The notes beneath the pieces are model-generated. The model saw nothing but the letters and a program-made list of their open reading frames with translations, made no database searches and was not told the origin of the DNA. A DNA stretch of 64,000 nucleotides from Clostridium sp. 26_22 (GTDB lineage Bacteria > Bacillota > Clostridia > TANB77 > CAG-508), in contig MNRP01000057.1 in NCBI GenBank assembly GCA_001916005.1, positions 30,194-94,193 of the forward strand. Reading direction: 5' to 3'. This document shows, one piece after another, positions 54,528 through 63,616 of the stretch. Made by a program: the position numbers and the translations under genes. Position 1 is the stretch's first letter. Each line of letters begins with the position of its first letter.

Positions 54528-55643
54528 TTATCTTATTTTCTCTATTTCTTCTTCAGATAATCCTGTTATGCTTGAAACTTTTTCTTTTGAAAAATTTTCT
54601 TTTAGTAATTTTTTAGCAATTTCAATACTATTTTGCATTATTCCTTTTGTAATTCCTTCATTAATACCATCTTTTTTTCCACGTCTATATATACGTTTAT
54701 TGTCTTGTTGAATTGTTTCAAATACTGCCATCATATCTTCATCACCTCCTACATTTATTTTATTTAAAAACTCTTCTGTCTTTTCTTGTCCTATTTTATT
54801 TTTTATTATTTGAGTTAACATTATTTTAAATATTTCTTTTACATTATTTGAATAATTTTCTTTATCTTTATTTATTATTTCTATTATTTTTTCTATGTAA
54901 TCTGCTATTTGCTCATTATCTTTTGCCTTTTCTATTAATAGAGCTTTTGACATAAAGGATGGTGTTTCCAATAATTCGTTTTCTGTATAATTTTTTATAT
55001 CTACTACTAGATATTTTACAAATTCTAAGGCTTTTTCTAATATACTTGGTACTTGTATTTCTTCAAATGTTTTTGCTACATTCCATTTTTGTTTTCCTGT
55101 ATATAATACTATTGCATTTACTCTTGGGTGTAAATAACTTTTCTTTCCATATTCTTTTTCATCTATTGCACTTTCTATTATTGCCATTTCATATTTTAAA
55201 ATTCTAAATGGCATTCTATAGTCTACTTTTGACTGATGTTCTATCAAGAAGAATTCATTTTTTTCTCTTAATTTATATACTACATCCGCTTCTTCATTTT
55301 GCATTAAATTATTTATATAACTTGAATTATATTGTTCTATATCTTCTGGTTTTAAGTTTGTTTTTAGATGTTCGTTTAAAAATTTTATTACTTCTATTTT
55401 GTCTGATAATATTTTTCTAAATACTTTATCGTGTTCGTTATTTACTCTTTTTTCTTTATTATTTAGTTTTTCATATTTTTCTTCTTGTTCATGTAATGTA
55501 GTATTTTTAGCCTTTTGCATTTTTAGAAAGTGTTTATATTTTAAATAATCATAATATGTAAAAGTTGTTTCATTAGTTAGATTGATTTTATTATAATCTT
55601 TTGTTTTTCTTTTGTCAATATTAATCTGTGAATCAACTTCCAA
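54528..55643 (-). CDS. Rpn/PD-(D/E)XK nuclease family protein (intact)
   Basis: The 371-residue protein has an N-terminal extension, NEHDKVFRKILSDK, the catalytic block EADVVYKLREKNEFFLIEHQSKVDY, IVLYTGKQKWNV and a helical region. The C-terminal tail is GKKDGINEGITKG followed by SSITGLSEEEIEKI, an HTH-like end also seen in the frameshifted copy at 1720. Members of this family nick or cut DNA and promote recombination, and are often multicopy. All expected active-site residues are present, unlike the other two copies here. The start ATG 55643 has AGGAGGAAT upstream. Confidence 0.86.
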   Translation of the reverse strand: MEVDSQINIDKRKTKDYNKINLTNETTFTYYDYLKYKHFLKMQKAKNTTLHEQEEKYEKLNNKEKRVNNEHDKVFRKILSDKIEVIKFLNEHLKTNLKPEDIEQYNSSYINNLMQNEEADVVYKLREKNEFFLIEHQSKVDYRMPFRILKYEMAIIESAIDEKEYGKKSYLHPRVNAIVLYTGKQKWNVAKTFEEIQVPSILEKALEFVKYLVVDIKNYTENELLETPSFMSKALLIEKAKDNEQIADYIEKIIEIINKDKENYSNNVKEIFKIMLTQIIKNKIGQEKTEEFLNKINVGGDEDMMAVFETIQQDNKRIYRRGKKDGINEGITKGIMQNSIEIAKKLLKENFSKEKVSSITGLSEEEIEKIR

Positions 55644-55812
55644 ATTTTATTCCTCCTTCTGCTTTTTATTTTTTAATTTAAAGTTGAGTTTTAATTAGCG
55701 ATTTAATTTTCTTAGAATTAAACATTTTTGATTTAAAATTAATTAGATATCCAATGTTTATATAATACAATAAAATGCCGAATATTGCAATAAAAAATCA
55801 TATTTTTGTTAT

Positions 55813-55840
55813 ACTTTTCATCGCAATTTTCGACATTTTT
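55813..55840. repeat. Short repeat upstream of Rpn-type gene (copy B, contains TGTCGAA)
   Basis: ACTTTTCATCGCAATTTTCG and the following ACA pair with 27499-27526. It sits 170 bp upstream of the third Rpn gene. Confidence 0.5.
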
Positions 55841-55916
55841 CACTATTATAAAAATATTTTTAACTTTGTTCCAAAAACTATATTTGTTCAATTTAACAAA
55901 TAAAATATTTAAAATA

Positions 55917-55942
55917 AAGTATAGTCATTTCGGCTATACTCT
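55917..55942 (-). terminator. Terminator of the dus gene
   Basis: AGTATAG and CTATACT flank an 8-nt loop; the hairpin overlaps the dus stop codon, and a T-rich stretch follows on the minus strand. Confidence 0.75.
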
Positions 55943-56917
55943 ATTTACTTTTAAAAAATAATCTTCAACTATTTCCATTAACTGTTCTTTATCTTCAATT
56001 TTATTAATCTCACATCTAAATTCACTAGAATTTGGCATGTTTTTTGTATACCATGCTATGTGTTTTCTCATTTCTCTAATTGCTGTTACTTCTGGCTTAT
56101 TATCTAATTCTAATTGTATTTGTTTCTTTATAACTCGTAACTTTTCTTCATTTGTTACTAGTGGTAATTTTTCTCCTGTTTCTAAATAATATTTTATTCT
56201 TTCAAAAATCCAAGGATTTCCAAATGTTCCTCTTCCTATCATTATTCCATCAACACCTGTGTATTCAAACATTTTTAGTGCTGATTCTTCATCTACTATA
56301 TCTCCATTTCCTATTACTGGGATTTTTACACTTTCTTTTACTTTTTTTATTATGTCTAAATCTACTTTTCCAGAATACATTTCAGTTCTTGTTCTTCCAT
56401 GTATTGTAATTGCTGATACTCCTGCTTTTTCTGCCATTTGTGCAAATTCTATTGCTACTATATTGTTACAATCCCAGCCCTTTCTTATTTTTAGAGTGAC
56501 TGGTTTAGTTGAATTTTTTACTACTGCTTTTATAACTTTTTCTGCTTTTTCTATGTCTAATAATAATTTACTTCCATCTCCATTTTTTACAACTTTTGGT
56601 GCAGGACATCCCATATTGATATCAACAATGTCTGCTATTTTACTAACATATTTTGAGGCATAGCTCATTGTTTCTTCGTCACTTCCAAATATTTGCATAC
56701 TTATTGGTCTTTTTTCTCCGTCTGTATTCATTAATAATTTTGTTTTTGTGTCATCATGATAAATTGCTTTACTGCTTACCATTTCTGTACAAACTAGTCC
56801 TGGTCCAAATTCTTTGCAAATTTTACGAAATGGCAGGTCTGTTACACCTGCCATTGGAGCTAATATTAAATTATTTTCTAATTCTAAATCTTTTATTTTT
56901 AGTTTTTTTAAATACAT
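55934..56917 (-). CDS. dusB: tRNA-dihydrouridine synthase
   Basis: The 327-residue TIM-barrel flavoprotein has APMAGVTDLPFRKIC at the FMN site, catalytic Cys in MGCPAPKVVKNGDGS, HGRTRTEMYSG, and a C-terminal helical domain (RKHIAWYTKNMPNS). It reduces uridines in tRNA with NADPH. DusB is the usual Firmicute type. It is the last gene of the minD-minE-rodA-dus stretch. Confidence 0.92.
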   Translation of the reverse strand: MYLKKLKIKDLELENNLILAPMAGVTDLPFRKICKEFGPGLVCTEMVSSKAIYHDDTKTKLLMNTDGEKRPISMQIFGSDEETMSYASKYVSKIADIVDINMGCPAPKVVKNGDGSKLLLDIEKAEKVIKAVVKNSTKPVTLKIRKGWDCNNIVAIEFAQMAEKAGVSAITIHGRTRTEMYSGKVDLDIIKKVKESVKIPVIGNGDIVDEESALKMFEYTGVDGIMIGRGTFGNPWIFERIKYYLETGEKLPLVTNEEKLRVIKKQIQLELDNKPEVTAIREMRKHIAWYTKNMPNSSEFRCEINKIEDKEQLMEIVEDYFLKVNRV

Positions 56918-56970
56918 TGTTCCTCCTAGGGAATTTTTTATATGTGAAAATATATTCCATTTTTCATTTT

Positions 56971-58077
56971 TTATTTTACAAATATTGTTTTTTGTCTTTT
57001 ACTACTTATGTTTAGTAATATTCCTATTAATATATAACTCGTTATTAGTGAGCTTCCTCCATAACTTACAAATAGTAATGGTACTCCTGTTATTGGTAAT
57101 AAGCCCATTACCATTCCTACATTTTCTGCCATATGGAACATAAATATTCCGGCTATTCCCGATGCTATTAGTGAGCCGTTTGTGTCTTTGGCTGTTTTGG
57201 CTACATACAGTGCTTTGGTTATTAAAAATACGTATAGTACAATTATTGTTCCTGCAATTATAAATCCCATTTCTTCGCCTATTACTGAGTATATAAAGTC
57301 TGTTGTTTTTGGGTATAGGTAACCAAGTTGTGTTTGGTTTCCTTTTAATAGTCCCATTCCTGTAAGACCTCCAGCTCCTATTGCTAATTTTGATTGAATT
57401 ATGTTGTAACCGCTTCCTCTAGGGTCTGATTCTGGATTTAAAAATATATCTATTCTTTTTTTAGCATGTTCTGGCAATATGAAATTATATAATATTGGTA
57501 TTGATATTGCTACTACAATTATTGCTACAATTATATATTTTTTATCAATTCCTGCTGTAAATAGCATCATCCCTGTTGCTATGCAGAATGCCATTGCGGT
57601 TCCATAGTCAGGTTGTTTTATTATTAATAATAATGGTATTGCTAATGCTATAAATATTATTAATAGCTTAACAGGTTTGTTTATTTCATCTTTATATCTT
57701 TCTTGAATTTTTGATATTATAAATGTTAAAAATAATATTACTGCTACTTTAGCAAATTCTGATGGTTGAAAAGAAAATCCTCCAATGTTAAACCAGCTAG
57801 TTGCTCCGTTTACTGGTGTTGTAAACATTACTGCTACTAGAAGTATTAAAAATATTCCATATAATACTGGTGATATTTTTACTAATGTTTCGTAGTTTAT
57901 TAGCATTGTAAGTATCATTGCGATTAAACTTACCACGAACCATATAATTTGTTTTTTAAATTCATCATACTCGGTCTCTTGTGTAGCTGAAAATAGGGCT
58001 ACTAACCCTATTATTGTCAATATTATGGCTACTATTACTAGACCCCATTCCATATTTTTTAATTCTCTTTTTCTCAT
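56971..58077 (-). CDS. rodA: RodA/FtsW-family peptidoglycan polymerase
   Basis: The 368-residue protein has about ten membrane helices and SEDS-family motifs: GFSFQPSEFAKVAVILFL, KQPDYGTAMAF, GYNIIQSKLAIGAGGLTGMGL, EEMGFI and YGGSSLI. It polymerises glycan during elongation with a class B PBP. It sits right after minE, as in many Clostridia. Confidence 0.93.
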   Translation of the reverse strand: MRKRELKNMEWGLVIVAIILTIIGLVALFSATQETEYDEFKKQIIWFVVSLIAMILTMLINYETLVKISPVLYGIFLILLVAVMFTTPVNGATSWFNIGGFSFQPSEFAKVAVILFLTFIISKIQERYKDEINKPVKLLIIFIALAIPLLLIIKQPDYGTAMAFCIATGMMLFTAGIDKKYIIVAIIVVAISIPILYNFILPEHAKKRIDIFLNPESDPRGSGYNIIQSKLAIGAGGLTGMGLLKGNQTQLGYLYPKTTDFIYSVIGEEMGFIIAGTIIVLYVFLITKALYVAKTAKDTNGSLIASGIAGIFMFHMAENVGMVMGLLPITGVPLLFVSYGGSSLITSYILIGILLNISSKRQKTIFVK

Positions 58078-58097
58078 TAAACCACTCTTTTTCTTAA

Positions 58098-58676
58098 TTA
58101 ATTTTCTGATTTAACTTCTTCTTTTTGTTCATTTTCGTTATCTTGTATAACTTCTTGTGAATTTTCTTGAGTTTCATTTTCTTCTTTTTTATCTTCTTCT
58201 ATTTTTTCAACCTCATCAGTTTGTTTTTCTGTGCTTTCATCTGCTTCTTCTATAATTATATTATTTTCTATAGTTTCTTTTTCATTCTCTGTTTCTTGTT
58301 TTTTTGCTTTTTCTTCTTGTTTTTCCACTTTATTTTTTTCAATATCTTTTTTGTCTATTTTTCTTGCATCATTTTTTATGTTAAGAATAGGAATGTTTGC
58401 ATATAAAGCTGGTGCTCCATTTGTTCCATCTTCATTTTCTTTATTTGTTAATCTTACATCTATTTCCTTTTCATCAACTTCTATGTATTTTTTTATTACA
58501 TCTATTATTTCTTGTTTCATAAGTTCTAAGAAATCTGCTGATACATTTGCTCTATCTTGCATTAAAACTAAATGTAGTCTTTCTTTTGCTGCATCTTTTG
58601 AACTTTCTGATTGTGTTTGTTTTTTATCTTCTTTTTTGCCTAAATTCTTAAAAAAGTTAATTACGTTTTCAAACAT
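58098..58676 (-). CDS. minE: Cell division topological specificity factor MinE with long acidic tail
   Basis: Residues 1-95 are a normal MinE: membrane helix-like MFENVINFFKNLG, then AKERLHLVLMQDRANVSADFL, EIIDVIKKYIEV and DVRLTN. It continues for about 95 more residues of Glu/Lys/Asn-rich sequence (EEADESTEKQTDEVEK and similar), giving 192 residues versus about 90 in most species. MinE stimulates MinD ATPase and positions the septum. The role of the tail is unknown. Confidence 0.92.
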   Translation of the reverse strand: MFENVINFFKNLGKKEDKKQTQSESSKDAAKERLHLVLMQDRANVSADFLELMKQEIIDVIKKYIEVDEKEIDVRLTNKENEDGTNGAPALYANIPILNIKNDARKIDKKDIEKNKVEKQEEKAKKQETENEKETIENNIIIEEADESTEKQTDEVEKIEEDKKEENETQENSQEVIQDNENEQKEEVKSEN

Positions 58677-58711
58677 TTTTCCTACCCCTCCACTGTGTTT
58701 CTTTTTATTTT

Positions 58712-59503
58712 TTATTTTCTAAATAATTTTTTTATTTTTGCCCAAAATCCTTTTTCTCTACCAGGAATTGTTACTTCTATTTTTTCTCCTAATACTCTTT
58801 TTGCTATTTCCATATATGCTTTTCCTGATGGTGCTTTTTTATTTTGTATTACTGGTTCACCTTTATTTGTTTGTGTTATTATGTATTCATCATCTGGAAC
58901 AACACCTATTAAATCTATTGATAATAAGTCTACGATGTCATCTACATCCATCATTTCTCCTCTTCTTACCATATTAGGTCTTATTCTGTTAATTACTAAT
59001 TCTGGGTTTTTTATTTCTGATGATTCTAGTAATCCTATTATTCTGTCAGCATCTCTTATTGATGATATTTCTGCTGTTGATACTACTATTGCTCTGTTTG
59101 CTCCTGCAATAGCATTTTTAAATCCTTGTTCTATTCCTGCTGGGCAGTCTATAAGTATATAGTCAAATTTTTCTTTTAATTCATTTGTTAATCGTATCAT
59201 TTGTTCTTCATTTACTGCACTTTTATCTCTTGTTTGGGCAGCTGGTAGTAGGTATAATTCTTTAAATCTTTTATCTTTTATTAATGCTTGTCTTAATTTA
59301 CATTTTTCTTCAACAACATCTACTATGTCATATACTATTCTGTTTTCTAGTCCCATTACTACGTCTAAGTTTCTTAGTCCTATGTCTGTATCTATTAAAC
59401 ATACTTTTTTTCCTTCTACAGCTAAACTTGCTCCTAAATTTGCTGTTGTTGTTGTTTTTCCTACTCCACCTTTTCCTGATGTTATAACTATTACTTCTCC
59501 CAT
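58712..59503 (-). CDS. minD: Septum site-determining ATPase MinD
   Basis: The 263-residue protein has the deviant Walker A SGKGGVGKTTTTANLG, DTDIGLRNLDVVMGLE, and a C-terminal amphipathic membrane-targeting helix (GFWAKIKKLFRK). The start ATG 59501-59503 with GGAGGAAAA upstream was preferred over an 11-residue upstream extension. It forms an operon with minE and rodA. minC is not in the window. Confidence 0.96.
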   Translation of the reverse strand: MGEVIVITSGKGGVGKTTTTANLGASLAVEGKKVCLIDTDIGLRNLDVVMGLENRIVYDIVDVVEEKCKLRQALIKDKRFKELYLLPAAQTRDKSAVNEEQMIRLTNELKEKFDYILIDCPAGIEQGFKNAIAGANRAIVVSTAEISSIRDADRIIGLLESSEIKNPELVINRIRPNMVRRGEMMDVDDIVDLLSIDLIGVVPDDEYIITQTNKGEPVIQNKKAPSGKAYMEIAKRVLGEKIEVTIPGREKGFWAKIKKLFRK

Positions 59504-59690
59504 AATTTTCCTCCTTAGGATTTTAAAAACACTCATTTTTACTTGTTATATGATACAACGAATTGCTTAAAAAGTCAATGTCTTTGTCCAATAAAATGAC
59601 AGAAATATTTCTAAATTGTTACAAAATGGTTACAAATTTTATATTTTTTATATTTACAATATTTGTAAATATTTTTTTGTACAAATATAA

Positions 59691-59728
59691 AAAATGTCAA
59701 AAAAGGGCGTCCCTTTTGACATTTTTTT
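59691..59728 (-). terminator. Terminator of the FGE-type prepilin-like gene
   Basis: AAAATGTCAAAAAAGGG and CCCTTTTGACATTTT form a long stem overlapping the minus-strand stop at 59727, followed by T's on that strand. Confidence 0.9.
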
Positions 59729-61541
59729 AATAAAAAGTAACTCTAAATCCTATTTCTATACCCCCTTTGTTATAATGGCTAAAGTGAGAAACAGGACAAT
59801 CTTCACTATTATTTCTATAACTTCCTCCCCTATCACTATTTGGTGCTTCTATGGTTGCATGTGCTAATGTCCATTCCCATTCATTTCCCGCAAAGTCATA
59901 TATATTTAATATTCTTGTGTACTCAGATGCACCTGTTGAAAGTAAGCTCATTTTTTCTTTTTTAAAATTTTCAATTGTCTGCCAAGATGATATATATTGT
60001 TTGGCATTTGTACTTGTAATTTTAAATTCCGTATTAGCATAATTTCCCCATTTATAACTATCAGTTTTTATATCAATCTGATCAAGGTTAGAATTTTCTT
60101 CTAAAAACTTGCATGCTAAATCCCATTGTATTCCAAATAATAAACTACTAGTTTTATTAGAACTTGTAGACATCTTGCTTGCTAATTTTTGTGCTTGACT
60201 GCAGTTAACAAAATTATATGGTATCATATCTTTTTTACTTACTGCTTTTGTTGAAGGTGATGATATAGTCGTATTCTCCTTTAATGCTAAGCTTATATCT
60301 CTATCACTTCCATCAATTCCAGCTTCATATCTAGATATCCAAAATCCATTATTACTATATATACTTGATAACATTTTTTTATACATTTCATCCCATACTT
60401 GTTCTGCTGTTTTTTCGGATGTGGCTTCTATTCCGCATCCTTCATAATATTCATCTTTCCATTCATAACCTTGTGTGCTTGAACCTCCTCTATAATCTTG
60501 AGCATATGTTACTAAATCATTTTTTATTTTCTCATAATCTGTATCATTATTAGCTGTTGTAAAAACATCTTCTGGTACTTCAATCCATACCCACTCATTA
60601 TCATTTTCATCTTTTACGACTAAGCCTTTTTTTACAGTATTCATGGTGTCTGCCATACTGATTTTAAATCCTTCTGGAATTGTGACTATATCTCCGTTTT
60701 TATCTTTGTATTCTGTGTCTTTGGTATATGCTTCTGACCATTGTTCTTCATTTACCACTACATATCTAACTTTACCTTCCGTGTTTTTAAAATACCCTTT
60801 GAAATTATTTACACTTGCTATAAATTGGTAATCTTCTTGATTATTTTCTAAAGTTACACTTGATGGAACTTCTGTTATTTGTGATATTTGTTTTGTCCAA
60901 GTAAATTGATTTGTTTTGTTTAAGTTCACATTTTCTTTTTTATTGTTTGAAATTACTATTGTTTCATTTCCACTGCTATCTTTTGTTTTCCCAATATAAT
61001 AATAACCATCTGGAATTAATATTCCATCTATATATCGTATATCAACAGTTGTTTCATCTGGTTCAGTATAATCTGTATAATATGTTTTTACTGTATCTTT
61101 TTCTTTTATTTCAATTCCTCTTACTAAAAATATATTATGACTATTTTCATTTATTATATATAAATCTGTATAGTTATTTGCATTTGCTGAATTATCTTTT
61201 ACAGTTTCATAATCTTTACCATAGTTTAATGTTATTCCTTCCATAGCTTCTAAGTCTATAACATAAAAATCACCCGTATCATTTTTTGTGCTTAATACAT
61301 TTTTAAGTGTACCTATATTTGTATATTTTATCTTGGCTGGAATTTGTCCATACTCATTGTAATATTCATCTGTTTTTGACCTTAGTAATTCAATATCACT
61401 ATATAAATTATTTAATCTTTTTATATATACACTGTCTTGGGTATTGAATACTAAAACACTTGTTAATATTAATAATATTATAATTGTGACTACTAAAGCC
61501 ATCATTGTAATACCTTTTTCTTGTTTTAATTTATCTTTCAT
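59727..61541 (-). CDS. Large prepilin-like protein with FGE-sulfatase (C-lectin-type) C-terminal domain (family copy 5)
   Basis: The 604-residue protein has a prepilin-like start MKDKLKQEKG with helix ITMMALVVTIIILLILTS, then a region of about 220 residues with two beta segments. From GFKISMADTMNTVKKGLVVKD an FGE/SUMF1-type domain begins, ending DFAGNEWEWT, DRGGSYRNN and GIEIGFRVTFY. Such C-terminal FGE/C-lectin folds are found on DGR-diversified and adhesion proteins. The catalytic Cys pair of true FGE enzymes is not evident. AGGAGCA precedes the ATG. It is inserted between spoIVFB and minD, which are normally closer together. Confidence 0.82.
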   Translation of the reverse strand: MKDKLKQEKGITMMALVVTIIILLILTSVLVFNTQDSVYIKRLNNLYSDIELLRSKTDEYYNEYGQIPAKIKYTNIGTLKNVLSTKNDTGDFYVIDLEAMEGITLNYGKDYETVKDNSANANNYTDLYIINENSHNIFLVRGIEIKEKDTVKTYYTDYTEPDETTVDIRYIDGILIPDGYYYIGKTKDSSGNETIVISNNKKENVNLNKTNQFTWTKQISQITEVPSSVTLENNQEDYQFIASVNNFKGYFKNTEGKVRYVVVNEEQWSEAYTKDTEYKDKNGDIVTIPEGFKISMADTMNTVKKGLVVKDENDNEWVWIEVPEDVFTTANNDTDYEKIKNDLVTYAQDYRGGSSTQGYEWKDEYYEGCGIEATSEKTAEQVWDEMYKKMLSSIYSNNGFWISRYEAGIDGSDRDISLALKENTTISSPSTKAVSKKDMIPYNFVNCSQAQKLASKMSTSSNKTSSLLFGIQWDLACKFLEENSNLDQIDIKTDSYKWGNYANTEFKITSTNAKQYISSWQTIENFKKEKMSLLSTGASEYTRILNIYDFAGNEWEWTLAHATIEAPNSDRGGSYRNNSEDCPVSHFSHYNKGGIEIGFRVTFY

Positions 61542-61579
61542 CTTTTGCGTGCTCCTCTCTATTTGATACTATTAGTTTA

Positions 61580-62239
61580 CTATTTATTTGTTTTATTTTC
61601 AAGTATTTTCATTATATATTTTTTTCTTCTTAAATATCTATTACTCTCTTTTAATACCAAATACCAAAGATACATTACAATTAAAAAAATTGCAATATTT
61701 TTCAAATACAATATTAATACACTTGCTATAGTTGTTATTAGTATTGTTGATATCATAGATATGTTGTTAATTGCATCATCTGCTTTTTGTTTTCCAACAA
61801 TTATATGTAATATTCCACTTAATATTCTTCCACCATCTAATGGATATATTGGAAGTAAATTAAATAACATAATTAGGAAATTGGTATATATAACCATTAT
61901 TGCTTTTATCATATCTATTTTTAGATTATATGTTATTATAATTATTATTAAATTTGTAAGTGGACCGGCACTTGCTACTATAATCTTTTTTATATCTAAT
62001 TTGTTACCTTTTTTTATTTTTTTATTATAGTCTTTTGGTTCTATTTTAAATGCTATTGATACTCCAAATGGCATTATTTCTAGTTTTTCTGGTTTCATTT
62101 TTAATATTATTCCTGCCAATAAATGTCCTATTTCATGTATTAATGCGAATACCATAATCATAGCATATATTTCAATTTGTTTTGTTAGATAAAATAATAT
62201 TAAAAATAAGAATATTTTGAGGTCTATTCTAAATCTCAT
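61580..62239 (-). CDS. spoIVFB: M50 site-2 protease, SpoIVFB-like
   Basis: The 219-residue protein has about five or six membrane helices, zinc motif ALIHEIGHLLAG (about 32-43), and LLPIYPLDGGRIL. In sporulating Firmicutes SpoIVFB cleaves pro-SigK. Here its partner gene lies 14 bp upstream, and the position near minD-minE-rodA matches the Bacillus minCD-spoIVF order. Whether this organism sporulates is unproven, so the identification as an orthologue is reasoned. Confidence 0.82.
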   Translation of the reverse strand: MRFRIDLKIFLFLILFYLTKQIEIYAMIMVFALIHEIGHLLAGIILKMKPEKLEIMPFGVSIAFKIEPKDYNKKIKKGNKLDIKKIIVASAGPLTNLIIIIITYNLKIDMIKAIMVIYTNFLIMLFNLLPIYPLDGGRILSGILHIIVGKQKADDAINNISMISTILITTIASVLILYLKNIAIFLIVMYLWYLVLKESNRYLRRKKYIMKILENKTNK

Positions 62240-62253
62240 TCTTAACCTCCCTT

Positions 62254-63153
62254 TTATAAGTCTAATATTTTTTGTGGATCTATAGTTTTCTCTGATAATC
62301 TTATTTCAAAATGTAAGTGTGGTCCGGTAGAATTTCCTGTTGAACCGACTTCAGCTATTTCTTGTCCTTGTTCTATCTTGTCCCCTTGTTTTACATACAA
62401 ATTATTGCAGTGTGCATATATAATACTAACTTCTCCTATTTGTATTTTTAAATGTTTTCCGTAATCTCCTTCTTCTGATGCTAATACTACTTCTCCGCTT
62501 GTTGCTGATTTTATTTTTGTTCCCATATTTGCTGCAATATCTACTCCTGTATGATTTTTTGGCACTGTTGCTGTTGTTGGTTCTCTTTGACCATATTTTG
62601 AACTTATTGTTCCCTCTATTGGCTTTATAAATGTTGTTGTTGATTTTATTTTATTAATTTGTTGTTCTTCTTCTGAAAGTTCTTGTTCATTATTTGAAGT
62701 TTGATGTTCATTTGTTGATTCTGTTGGTTTATCTACTTGTTGATTTTCTTCCGTTTGTTCTTGGTTTTGTATTGATTTATCATTTGTTTCTATTGTTTCA
62801 TTTGCTCCACCAATTGCTGAGTTATCTTGATTTTTATTATTAAAGTTTGTTATGTATTGTTTTAGATTTTCATATGTAGCTTGAAAATTTATATCATATG
62901 ATAATATTTCTTTTGCTTTATTTATAAAATCTTGAGAAAATATGTAATTGTTGTTTTGAATTATATATATTGTAAAGTATATTAAAAGACTTATTATTAT
63001 TTGTATTATCATTTTTTTGAGTAATTTCAAGTCTTTTTTTGTGTTTGTATTTATATTAACTGTAGCTGTTTTTGTTGAGCTACCAGCTTGTCTTCTTGCA
63101 TATATTTCTTCTGCTCTTCTTATTTTTTCTTCGACGGTCATTGTTCTTTCCAT
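62254..63153 (-). CDS. Membrane-anchored M23 peptidase, SpoIVFA/SpoIIQ-like
   Basis: The 299-residue protein starts MERTMTVEEKIRRAEEIY, has a membrane helix at about 48-66, a Gln/Asn/Glu-rich spacer, and a C-terminal M23 domain with HTGVD, YAHCN and GPHLHFEIR. All zinc ligands are present, while classical SpoIVFA is degenerate. The gene is next to spoIVFB and thus likely functions with it, or as a wall peptidase. An AAAGAGGTG site precedes the start. Confidence 0.88.
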   Translation of the reverse strand: MERTMTVEEKIRRAEEIYARRQAGSSTKTATVNINTNTKKDLKLLKKMIIQIIISLLIYFTIYIIQNNNYIFSQDFINKAKEILSYDINFQATYENLKQYITNFNNKNQDNSAIGGANETIETNDKSIQNQEQTEENQQVDKPTESTNEHQTSNNEQELSEEEQQINKIKSTTTFIKPIEGTISSKYGQREPTTATVPKNHTGVDIAANMGTKIKSATSGEVVLASEEGDYGKHLKIQIGEVSIIYAHCNNLYVKQGDKIEQGQEIAEVGSTGNSTGPHLHFEIRLSEKTIDPQKILDL

Positions 63154-63230
63154 TTATTTACACCTCTTTCGTATTTTCTTTTTAATCTATATGTATTCAT
63201 TTTGTGTTTTATTCCTGTTAACAATAACTA

Positions 63231-63272
63231 AAAAAAGCTATCTAAGTATTAAAACTTTAGATAGCTTTTTGC
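63231..63272 (-). terminator. Terminator of the small membrane protein gene
   Basis: AAAAAAGCTATCTAA and TTTAGATAGCTTTTT form a stem of about 14 bp right after the stop at 63272. Confidence 0.9.
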
Positions 63273-63616
63273 TACAAGGTTAATAATAATATAAATTCTA
63301 TTGCTCCTATTATTGTTGTAATTATTGAATATTTTTTTATTTTTTTATATTTCTGTTGCATTTTATTATCTGCAAATTTTTTATCTTCTTTGTTTTCTAT
63401 TTTAGATACATAGCTATTTACTAACATTTCTGCTTCTTTTAGTATATAGTCTTTTTGTGTGGTTTGTTTTTCTTTTTTATTTGTTGTTTTGTTATTTTCT
63501 ACTTTTTCTAATTTTTTTATCTTTTTGCTGTTTTTTAGTATTATTATTGCTTCATCTACTATGTTTGATGGTAGATTTTTTAGTACTACCATATTTTTTA
63601 AGTTACTTGCCTCCAT
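63272..63616 (-). CDS. Unknown 114-aa tail-anchored membrane protein
   Basis: The N-terminal half is soluble and helical with MVVLKNLPSNIVDEAIIILK, then a Lys/Gln-rich region and KEAEMLVNSYVSKIE. A C-terminal membrane helix (SIITTIIGAIEFILLLTL) ends the protein. I do not recognise it. AGGAGG lies upstream of the start. It precedes the SpoIVFA-like gene on the same strand but is separated from it by its own terminator. Confidence 0.7.
   Translation of the reverse strand: MEASNLKNMVVLKNLPSNIVDEAIIILKNSKKIKKLEKVENNKTTNKKEKQTTQKDYILKEAEMLVNSYVSKIENKEDKKFADNKMQQKYKKIKKYSIITTIIGAIEFILLLTL

Noticed and set aside
54528..55643. Transposase with insertion-sequence ends
   Set aside because: The family is sometimes labelled transposase, but no terminal inverted repeats or target duplications are visible; treated as an Rpn-type nuclease.
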